This document shows, one piece after another, positions 1 to 6,491 of a stretch of DNA of 64,000 nucleotides. This DNA is from Streptomyces sp. B93 (lineage in GTDB: Bacteria > Actinomycetota > Actinomycetes > Streptomycetales > Streptomycetaceae), in NCBI RefSeq assembly GCF_018070565.1, contig NZ_JAGPXL010000022.1, positions 1-64,000 of the forward strand, written 5' to 3'. The stretch's first letter is position 1; each line of letters opens with the position of its first letter. The notes beneath the pieces are model-generated. The model did no database searches. It had not been told where the DNA came from and worked only from the letters and a program-made list of their open reading frames with translations. The position numbers and the translations under genes were made by a program.

Positions 1-112
1 GCCCCCCCACCAAAAGGGGTGAACGGTCGTAACTTTCCCGTGCGGGTCGCGTTTCGTGGCGCTAAGAGATCACTTGCGCACGAATGGCTACGCGCATGAC
101 TGCGACGGTCGG
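1..112. other. Intergenic edge, no gene seen
   Basis: The first 112 bases lie downstream of the DUF3152 gene and show no convincing coding frame. In mycobacteria the gene beyond this point is a MoeB/MoeZ homologue, but none of it is visible here. Confidence 0.5.
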
Positions 113-1789
113 TCAGCTCTTCGGGTACGGCCAGGGGTTGGGGCGGCAGCGGATGCCGTCGTACTCGAGGAACTTGGTCTGCTGCTGCATCACGGGGGCG
201 AGGTCGCCCTCCTTGTCGCAGGTCACGTGCGAGTAGCCGAGGCGGTGGCCGATCTCGTGGTTGATCAGCATCTGCCGGTAGGCGTGGATCTGGTCGCCGT
301 AGGTCGTCGAACCCCGCGCCCAGCGGTAGGCGTTGATCATCACGCGTTCGGTCGCGGCGGAGTCACAGGAGACGTTGTCGATCGTGGTGTCCAGGCCGGA
401 CCGGGCACACCAGTCGGCGGTGGTGCCGGGGCTGGCCAGGGTGATCACGAAGTCGGGGTCGCCGGAGTGGATGCGTTCGAAGGTGCGCCCGCCGTTGTGT
501 GCCCAGCTCCGGTTGTCGTTCAGGGTCTTCTGCACGGCCTCCGCGAAGAGTTCACCGTCCAGCCCGAGCCCCTGCTCCACGTCCACCCGGTAGGTGTACT
601 TCTGCCCCTTCCCCGGCGCCTTGTCGACCCCGGGGATCGCGTCGAACGTCCCCGGCCCCTCCAGGGTGGGGCTGAGCGCGTAGACCTTGCCCATCTTCTG
701 CTCGTACGTCAGCGGGGTCGCGCTCGGTGACACCGACGGCGCGGCGCCGCCGTTCGCCCGCACCGGCGCGTCCCGCGCGTCCCGCGCCTGGGAACGCGCG
801 CCCACGGTGTCGTCGGCCCCCTGGTCGGTGACCTGTCCGGCGACGACAACGGCCAGCACGGTGGTCACCGCGGCCGCCGCGATGCCCGTGAACGTCCGTC
901 CCTTGCCGCCGCCCTTGGCCGGCACCGCCGGCTCTCCCGTAGGCGGGGCGTCGTCGGGGTCCGTGCCGACGTCCGGGGCGGTCTCCCACCGGGTGACGGA
1001 CGCGTACGGCTCGCCCGCGGCGGCCATCGCGGGTTCGCGGGCCCTGCGCGGGACGAAGAGGTCGCCCTCCTCGTCACCGAAGGCGTCGAGGTACTCCTGG
1101 CGCGGCCCGGTCGGCCGGGTGTGCCGCGGTCGCGGTATCCCCGGCCCCTGCCCGGGCCGCCCCGGGGTCCCCGGCCTGGCAAGCGGGCCGTATCCGACGG
1201 CCCCGGCCGTCGGCCCCCTCAACTCACCCCAGGCACCGCCCGGTTCACGCTGCTCCGGATGCCCGCCACGAGCCCGCGGCCCCCCGTGCGCGGGCGTGCC
1301 GCCACCGGGAAACCGGGGGGTGCCGTGGGCGGGCGTGCCGTCCGGGAGCCGGGGAAATCCGTGCGCGGGAGTACCGTCCGCAAGCGTCGGGAACCCGTGC
1401 GCGGGCGTGCCGTCCGGCAACGTCGGAAACCCGTGCGCCGGAGTCCCGTCCGGAAGCCGCGGGAAACCATGCGCTGGCGTCCCGTCCGGCAACGTCGGAA
1501 ACCCGTGCGCGGGCGTCCCGCCAGCAGACCTCGGCCCTCCGTGAGGCGCCCCCTCGTGAGGCGCCCCTCCCTGAACCGGCCCTCCGTGACCCGGCCCTCC
1601 GTGGCCCGACGCCACCCCGTACCCCGACGCCCCGCCGCCCTCCGGCGGCAGCGGCCGCCCGCGGCCGGGGCCCGGCGGTGTGGGGCCGGTGGGACCGGCC
1701 GACGGTGTGGACCCCGGCGCCCTGCGCCGGTCCTTCGCATCCGCGGTGTCGCCCTTGGGGGTGGACCCCCGACGGCTGTGGCGTCCCAC
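113..1789 (-). CDS. DUF3152 membrane-anchored putative zinc metalloprotease
   Basis: The 558-residue protein starts at GTG. It has a long Gly/Pro/His-rich cytoplasmic N-terminus, one membrane segment at about residues 302-322, and an extracytoplasmic C-terminal DUF3152 domain. That domain carries HEIGHRLGYSH at residues 511-521, which fits the metzincin zinc-site pattern HExxHxxGxxH, and a Met (VM) about 12 residues later could form the Met-turn. Residues 91-162 are six near-identical 12-residue repeats (GTPAHGFPTLPD type). It lies 8 bp downstream of the next gene's stop on the same strand, so the two are probably co-transcribed. Family membership follows from the C-terminal domain and conserved actinobacterial neighbours (TetR, DUF3107, ferritin-like, DEAD helicase). 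Protease activity is inferred from the motif only. Confidence 0.85.
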   Translation of the reverse strand: MGRHSRRGSTPKGDTADAKDRRRAPGSTPSAGPTGPTPPGPGRGRPLPPEGGGASGYGVASGHGGPGHGGPVQGGAPHEGAPHGGPRSAGGTPAHGFPTLPDGTPAHGFPRLPDGTPAHGFPTLPDGTPAHGFPTLADGTPAHGFPRLPDGTPAHGTPRFPGGGTPAHGGPRARGGHPEQREPGGAWGELRGPTAGAVGYGPLARPGTPGRPGQGPGIPRPRHTRPTGPRQEYLDAFGDEEGDLFVPRRAREPAMAAAGEPYASVTRWETAPDVGTDPDDAPPTGEPAVPAKGGGKGRTFTGIAAAAVTTVLAVVVAGQVTDQGADDTVGARSQARDARDAPVRANGGAAPSVSPSATPLTYEQKMGKVYALSPTLEGPGTFDAIPGVDKAPGKGQKYTYRVDVEQGLGLDGELFAEAVQKTLNDNRSWAHNGGRTFERIHSGDPDFVITLASPGTTADWCARSGLDTTIDNVSCDSAATERVMINAYRWARGSTTYGDQIHAYRQMLINHEIGHRLGYSHVTCDKEGDLAPVMQQQTKFLEYDGIRCRPNPWPYPKS

Positions 1790-1797
1790 GTCGCGCC

Positions 1798-2937
1798 TCA
1801 GCTCCCCGAGTTGGCGGATTCGATCCGGTCGCCCGAGCGTACTGCACCCCGCGCGGACCGCTGCGACTTCTCCGTGTCCAACGGCCCGTCCGCCCGCTCC
1901 GTCACCGCCGCCGAGCCCGCATCCGTTTCCGCGCCCTTGCCCGTATCCCTGCCCGTGTCCCTGTCCGTGTCCCTGTCCGTGTCCCTGTTCGTGTCGTCGA
2001 GGAAGTCACGGAAGGCCTGAGCGACCGTCCGCGGGTACTCCATCATCGCCACGTGCCCCGCCTCGGGCAGGGTCAGCAGCCGGGAGTCGCGGAAGGCGCG
2101 GGCCGCCCGCTGCGCCATGCGGAAGCCGACGAGCTGGTCACGGCCGCCGTACACCAGCAGGGTCGGCGCGAGCACCCGCTCGGCCTGCCGCCACAGGGCG
2201 TGCTGGCCGCCCAGCGTGTAGGCGTTGACGATCCCGCGCGCGGAGCGGGCCATCGCGTCCCAGAAGTACGGCAGCCGCAGCCGCCGTTCCATCTCCTCGA
2301 CGGCGTGGCGGAAGCCCTCGGGCGTCACCTGTCCGGGGTCGCCGTAGCAGAGCCCCAGGACACCGCGGACGCGCTGCTCGGCCGTCCAGCCCCGGGTCAT
2401 ACGGGTGAACAGTCCGGCGACCCCGGGCAGCGCGAGGAGCGCCGTGGGTACGGCGGTGCGCTGGACGCGGATCTCGGGCAGGGCGGGGGACACGAGGGTC
2501 AGCGTACGGACCAGGTCCGGCCGTACCGCGGCGACACGGGTGGTGACCGCGCCACCGAGGGAGTTGCCGAAGAGGTGGACCGGGCCGCGGCCGGAGGCGT
2601 CGAGGTAACGGATGACCGCGCGCGCGTGCCCCGTGACGGAGTAGTCGCCGTCGTCCGGGGGCGGGGAGTCGCCGAAGCCGGGCAGGTCGACGGCCTCGTT
2701 CTCGACGACGTCGTCGAGCAGGGGCATCAGGGACGACCAGTTCTGCGAGGAGCCGCCGAGGCCGTGGACGTACAGCGCGGGCGGCAGTCCCTCGCGCGCG
2801 GGCGGTCTCGAACGGACCGTCAGCGTGATGCCGGACAGCCCCACCGACCTCAGCCGCTCACCCTCCGCGACCCTGACGGGCGCCACCTTCGGAAGGACGT
2901 TGGCGGGCGGCACGGACGGCAGCTCGGTCGAAGACAT
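1798..2937 (-). CDS. Alpha/beta-fold hydrolase
   Basis: The 379-residue alpha/beta hydrolase has an oxyanion-hole HGLGG at residues 58-62 and a nucleophile elbow GNSLGG with Ser126. Asp267 (in GGRDQLV) and His295 (in AGHVAMME) probably complete the triad. The fold continues to about residue 313. After it comes a hydrophilic tail with repeated DTDR/DTGR units encoded by a 12-bp DNA repeat, then a disordered Ser/Arg-rich end. There is no signal peptide, so it is probably cytosolic. The substrate cannot be told from sequence. It is the upstream partner of the DUF3152 gene (8-bp gap). ATG is chosen because the next upstream region is the AT-richer divergent promoter. Confidence 0.85.
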   Translation of the reverse strand: MSSTELPSVPPANVLPKVAPVRVAEGERLRSVGLSGITLTVRSRPPAREGLPPALYVHGLGGSSQNWSSLMPLLDDVVENEAVDLPGFGDSPPPDDGDYSVTGHARAVIRYLDASGRGPVHLFGNSLGGAVTTRVAAVRPDLVRTLTLVSPALPEIRVQRTAVPTALLALPGVAGLFTRMTRGWTAEQRVRGVLGLCYGDPGQVTPEGFRHAVEEMERRLRLPYFWDAMARSARGIVNAYTLGGQHALWRQAERVLAPTLLVYGGRDQLVGFRMAQRAARAFRDSRLLTLPEAGHVAMMEYPRTVAQAFRDFLDDTNRDTDRDTDRDTGRDTGKGAETDAGSAAVTERADGPLDTEKSQRSARGAVRSGDRIESANSGS

Positions 2938-3205
2938 GCGGCAATGTTACGAGACGATCACATACTGGTTCATGTGTTCACCGTCACAAGGTGCCACGGA
3001 CGGTCGCGGGACGTCACGCGGCGTACGCGGGTCGCCGCCCCTCCCCCGGTGCGCCCACCCGCCCCCTCCGGATGCGCACCGCGTGACGTCCCGTGCGCGG
3101 ATCGCATAGCGTCCGGATCGGGTGTCTCCTACGCTCGTACAGAGGGCACCCGCATATGGCCCCTGCGTCTTTCAGGGGCGTCAGGCAGGTAGAAGGGAGC
3201 CCATC

Positions 3206-3427
3206 ATGGCCGTCGACCCCACCGACCCCGAGACGTTCGAGGACGACGTACAGGAGGAGCCGGACTTCGACGTGGAGGCGCCCGAGCCGGACGCCGCCGA
3301 GCAGCAGAAGAACGTGACCCCGGACCGCGACGACCCGCTGACCGGCGTGGACCCCGCGCGGGCCAACGAGGCCGACCTGGCGGAGCAGGCGCGGGTCGTC
3401 CCGCTCGACGAGGACGACTACCGATGA
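3206..3427 (+). CDS. Small acidic hypothetical protein
   Basis: A 73-residue, strongly acidic protein rich in Asp, Glu and Pro, beginning MAVDPTDPETFEDDV and ending DEDDYR. The ATG is preceded by AGAAGGGAGC at good spacing. An upstream in-frame start would add a basic segment without a ribosome-binding site, so the shorter form is preferred. No domain is recognised. Low complexity suggests a disordered protein, perhaps binding a basic partner (inference). It is transcribed divergently from the hydrolase gene and precedes a TetR regulator. Confidence 0.65.
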   Translation: MAVDPTDPETFEDDVQEEPDFDVEAPEPDAAEQQKNVTPDRDDPLTGVDPARANEADLAEQARVVPLDEDDYR

Positions 3428-3625
3428 CCGGTCGGTGACCCGGCGCACTGCTGAGCAGGAACGAGGACGATTTTTGCCCGCTTCGCACCCGTTCGAAACC
3501 TTCTGTACGGCTATCACCGCCGTCCGGTCCGTGAAATTCTGCCTGCGCACCGCGCACAGCACGGTTACCGAAAAGTACGATGGCGGCGCGGCGCACACCG
3601 CATGTGGACGACTTTGGGAGGCGGC

Positions 3626-4273
3626 GTGACAGCCATCGAGCAGACAGAGGCGGCACGCCCGCGAGGCACGCGCCTGCCGCGCCGTGCCCGACGGAACCAG
3701 CTGCTGGGCGCCGCCCAGGAAGTCTTCGTGGCCCAGGGCTACCACGCTGCCGCCATGGACGACATCGCCGAGCGCGCCGGGGTCAGCAAGCCGGTGCTCT
3801 ACCAGCACTTCCCGGGCAAGCTCGACCTCTATCTCGCCCTGCTGGACCAGCACTGCGAGTCCCTGATCCAGTCCGTACGGCACGCGCTCGCCTCGACGAC
3901 CGACAACAAGCAGCGGGTACGGGCGACGATGGACGCCTACTTCGCCTACGTCGAGGACGACGGCGGCGCGTTCCGCCTGGTCTTCGAGTCCGACCTGACG
4001 AACGAGCCCGCCGTGCGCGAGCGCGTCGACAAGGTCACCAACGAGTGCGCCGAGGCGATCTGCGACGTCATCGCCGAGGACACCGGTCTGTCGCGGGCCG
4101 AGTCGATGCTGCTGGCCTCGGGTCTGGGCGGCCTCGCCCAGGTGGTGGCCCGCTCCTGGCTGCACAGCGACCGCAGCGTCCCGCGCGACCAGGCGGTCCA
4201 GCTGCTGGCCTCGCTCGCCTGGCGCGGCATCGCGGGCTTCCCGCTGCACGGCAGCGACCAGCCCCCGCACTGA
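3626..4273 (+). CDS. TetR/AcrR family transcriptional regulator
   Basis: The 215-residue protein has a typical TetR DNA-binding domain in the first 60-70 residues (QEVFVAQGYHAAAMDDIAERAG, then VSKPVLYQHFPGKLDLYLAL). An all-helical ligand-binding domain follows. GTG at 3626 is chosen because TTGGGAGGCG sits directly before it; an in-frame ATG 24 bp upstream lacks such a site. The position between DUF3152 and DUF3107 matches the mycobacterial TetR next to the DUF3107 gene. Ligand and targets are unknown. The AT-richer 200-bp upstream spacer is the likely autoregulated promoter. Confidence 0.85.
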   Translation: MTAIEQTEAARPRGTRLPRRARRNQLLGAAQEVFVAQGYHAAAMDDIAERAGVSKPVLYQHFPGKLDLYLALLDQHCESLIQSVRHALASTTDNKQRVRATMDAYFAYVEDDGGAFRLVFESDLTNEPAVRERVDKVTNECAEAICDVIAEDTGLSRAESMLLASGLGGLAQVVARSWLHSDRSVPRDQAVQLLASLAWRGIAGFPLHGSDQPPH

Positions 4274-4279
4274 CCCACG

Positions 4280-4308
4280 GCGGCGGAGCGGGTTTGTTCC
4301 CGCCGCCT
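4280..4308 (+). terminator. Bulged hairpin after TetR gene
   Basis: GGCGG-AG-CGGG pairs with CCCGCCGCC around a TTTGTT loop, with a 2-nt bulge, a few bases after the TetR stop. It is a plausible weak terminator. Confidence 0.35.
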
Positions 4309-4420
4309 GTTCGCTCGTGGCGTTCTCGCGCGGAGCGTGCGCGTCCCCTCACCGGGCTAATGTGTGCTGCGTACGGCGCGGACGCCCGCGCACTTCACTG
4401 ACCGTCGGAGGGACATAGCC

Positions 4421-4648
4421 GTGGAGGTCAAGATCGGCGTGCAGCACGCGCCCCGCGAGATCGTTCTGGAGAGCGGTCAGAGCGCCGAGGAGGTCGAGCA
4501 GGTGGTGGCCGAGGCGCTCGCCGGGAAGTCGCAGCTGCTGAGCCTCGTGGACGAGCACGGCCGCAAGCTCCTGGTCCCGGCCGACCGTCTCGCCTACGTC
4601 GAGATCGGCGAGCCGGCCCCGCGCAAGGTGGGCTTCGGCGCGCTGTAG
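4421..4648 (+). CDS. DUF3107 family protein
   Basis: A 75-residue protein beginning MEVKIGVQHAPREIVL from GTG, with GGAGGGA 8 bases upstream. It matches the actinobacterial DUF3107 family (TB9.4-like), a small cytosolic protein of unknown function of about this length. In mycobacteria it also lies next to the TetR gene. A strong terminator follows the stop, so it is probably the last gene of its transcript. Confidence 0.85.
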   Translation: MEVKIGVQHAPREIVLESGQSAEEVEQVVAEALAGKSQLLSLVDEHGRKLLVPADRLAYVEIGEPAPRKVGFGAL

Positions 4649-4654
4649 GCGCTG

Positions 4655-4708
4655 CGCGAAGGGCGGGGCCCGGCGGCCGGTGCAGGCCGCGGGGCCCCGC
4701 CCTTCGCG
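4655..4708 (+). terminator. Strong hairpin terminator after DUF3107
   Basis: A 16-bp perfect stem, CGCGAAGGGCGGGGCC (4655-4670) with its complement at 4693-4708, begins 6 bases after the stop. The 22-nt loop can itself fold. There is no long T-run, as is usual in Streptomyces. Confidence 0.75.
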
Positions 4709-4818
4709 TGTCACCGATCGAACACAGGTCCTTCACAGGCGAGGATTGCATTCCGCAGGTCAGGGGTAAGACGGGCTACGACCGTTAGGGCAGGACGGCC
4801 GCGTGGGAGGACCCCGAC

Positions 4819-5088
4819 ATGCTCTTGGAAGCGATCAGCTCCGCGATCCTCGGTCTGGCGCTGGCGTGGGCGGCCGCCCACCGGCTGCCGCACCGTCTGC
4901 CCGCCCGTCCACTGGTGCTGTCGACGGGCGTCGCCGGAGCCCTGTTCGGCGCCTTCGTCATGCACAGCGCGCTGGACGCCGGTGGCTTCCTGATGGTCCT
5001 CGTCGGCGCGGCGATCGTCTCCGTCGCGTCCCTGTCGCTGCTGCTGCGCCCGGCGGGAAGACTCCGCCGCCGCTCGGCGACGGCCTGA
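4819..5088 (+). CDS. Small hydrophobic membrane protein
   Basis: An 89-residue protein with two to three hydrophobic stretches (about residues 5-20, 33-52 and 55-76) and a basic C-terminus (RLRRRSATA), which predicts a cytoplasmic tail. ATG is preceded by GGGAGG at about 9 bases. No family function is recognised. It converges with the ferritin-like gene. Confidence 0.7.
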   Translation: MLLEAISSAILGLALAWAAAHRLPHRLPARPLVLSTGVAGALFGAFVMHSALDAGGFLMVLVGAAIVSVASLSLLLRPAGRLRRRSATA

Positions 5089-5189
5089 CCCCGCCCCGCG
5101 GCCGGGCCCGCCCGCACCCACGCGGACGGCGCCGACGGCGCGGCGACGACCGGTGACCGACCGGCTCAGGCGGTCGGCCGACCAACCGG

Positions 5190-5281
5190 ACCCGGCAGCC
5201 ATCCGACCGGCCGAACCCGGCAACCAGTCGACCACCCGGACCCGACAACCAGCCGACCGGCGGAACCCGGCAGCCGCTGCC
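5190..5281. repeat. 25-bp tandem repeat in a gene-end spacer
   Basis: Units beginning ACCCGGCAGCC/ACCCGGCAACC start at 5190, 5215, 5240 and 5265, giving three full copies and a partial fourth, with a few substitutions between copies. They lie in the spacer between two convergent genes and end 8 bases before the ferritin-like gene's stop codon. Confidence 0.75.
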
Positions 5282-5288
5282 GCCCCAC

Positions 5289-6083
5289 TCAGGCGGCCAG
5301 CCCCAGTGCCGCCATCCGCTTGGTGTGCGCCTCCGTGATGCGGGAGAACATCTTGCCGACCTCGGCGAGGTCGAAGCCGTCCGCGACCCCGCCCACAAGC
5401 ATCGTCGACAGCGCGTCCCGGTCGGCGACCACCCGCTGGGACTGGGAGAGCGCCTCCCCCATCAGCCGCCGCGCCCACAGCGCCAGCCGCCCGCCCACGC
5501 GCGGGTCGGCGTCGATGGCCGCCCGCACCTTCTCCACGGCGAAGCTGGCGTGCCCGGTGTCGTCGAGCACGGCCAGCACGAGGCCCCGGGTGTCGGAGTC
5601 GAGGCGGGCCGCGACCTCGCGGTAGAAGTCGCTGGCGATCGAGTCGCCGACGTAGGCCTTGACGAGCCCTTCCAGCCAGTCCGAGGGCGCCGTCTGCTTG
5701 TGGAAGCCGTCGAGCGCGGCGACGAACGGTTCCATCGCGCGCGTGGGCTCCTCCCCGATCTCGGTGAGCCGGTCCCGCAGCCGCTCGAAGTGGTGGAACT
5801 CCGCCGACGCCATCTTCGCCAGCTCCGCCTTGTCCGCGAGCGTCGGCGCCAGCTTGGCGTCCTCGGCCAGCCGCTCGAACGCCGCCAGCTCGCCGTACGC
5901 GAGCGCTCCGAGCAGGTCCACGACCGCGGCCCGGTACTGCGGATCGGCGGAGGCGGCGGCCCAGTCCTGGGCGGCGACCCCGGTGTGCTCGGCCCTGGCG
6001 TCGGGGGCGGGGGACGTACCGGTGGCCGCGGTCTTCTCGGCGCTGTTCCCGGCGTCCTTGTCAGGCTTGTCAGAGCTGGTCAT
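5289..6083 (-). CDS. Ferritin-like fold protein
   Basis: The 264-residue protein has a disordered N-terminus of about 35 residues, then a ferritin-like helical bundle. Carboxylate/histidine motifs are visible (YGELAAFERLAEDA and AEFHHFERL, about 35 residues apart), with further Glu/Asp residues near ASDFYREVA and DTGHASFAV. They resemble the di-iron ligands of ferritin-like and MiaE-type tRNA hydroxylases. The mycobacterial counterpart lies next to the RhlE helicase gene, as here. The reaction is unknown. ATG is chosen because upstream frame extension runs antisense through the helicase. Gene is divergent from the helicase. Confidence 0.8.
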   Translation of the reverse strand: MTSSDKPDKDAGNSAEKTAATGTSPAPDARAEHTGVAAQDWAAASADPQYRAAVVDLLGALAYGELAAFERLAEDAKLAPTLADKAELAKMASAEFHHFERLRDRLTEIGEEPTRAMEPFVAALDGFHKQTAPSDWLEGLVKAYVGDSIASDFYREVAARLDSDTRGLVLAVLDDTGHASFAVEKVRAAIDADPRVGGRLALWARRLMGEALSQSQRVVADRDALSTMLVGGVADGFDLAEVGKMFSRITEAHTKRMAALGLAA

Positions 6084-6491
6084 GAAGCGCACAATAGCCC
6101 GCTCACCGCGGCTCGGAAGGTCCTGGTCAGTCACCGGTCGGTCACTGTGACAGCGACGACCCGCGCCGGTGTGACGACCACTACATGACCGAATCGGCCG
6201 TCGCATGTGCGCGGATCCGGGGTATGGTGGTAATGCGCCTGCCGAATATTCGACGGGCCGCGCGTATGAGGATGCCCGGTCGGTGGCCCGATCGGCTCCG
6301 ACCCGACAGCCCTCCCTGACCGTACGCCGCTGTGCGTACGACGATCGGAGGGAACCCTCAGCGGTACGAGTGCTAGAGCGTCGGCAGAGGTCCCGTGCTC
6401 TTCGGCTGCCGCAAGGCGGCCGACGTCCCCGGCACGGTCCGACACGACCCCCGCGCTCGCCTCGCACCGCGCACACAGAAGAGGCAGCACC
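6084..6491. promoter_or_regulatory. Divergent promoter and long helicase leader
   Basis: This 408-base spacer holds no gene I can support. A TATGGT at 6223-6228 could be a -10 box for the helicase, which would leave a leader of about 255 nt. The leader contains a hairpin with CGTACGC (6321-6327) pairing to GCGTACG (6334-6340), extended by CCCTCC (6310-6315) with GGAGGG (6347-6352). Long structured leaders on RNA-helicase mRNAs are known in other bacteria. Regulation here is inference. Confidence 0.4.

Noticed and set aside
3435..3629. A 64-codon frame before the TetR gene
   Set aside because: Base composition is that of a spacer, there is no ribosome-binding site, and it overlaps the TetR start.
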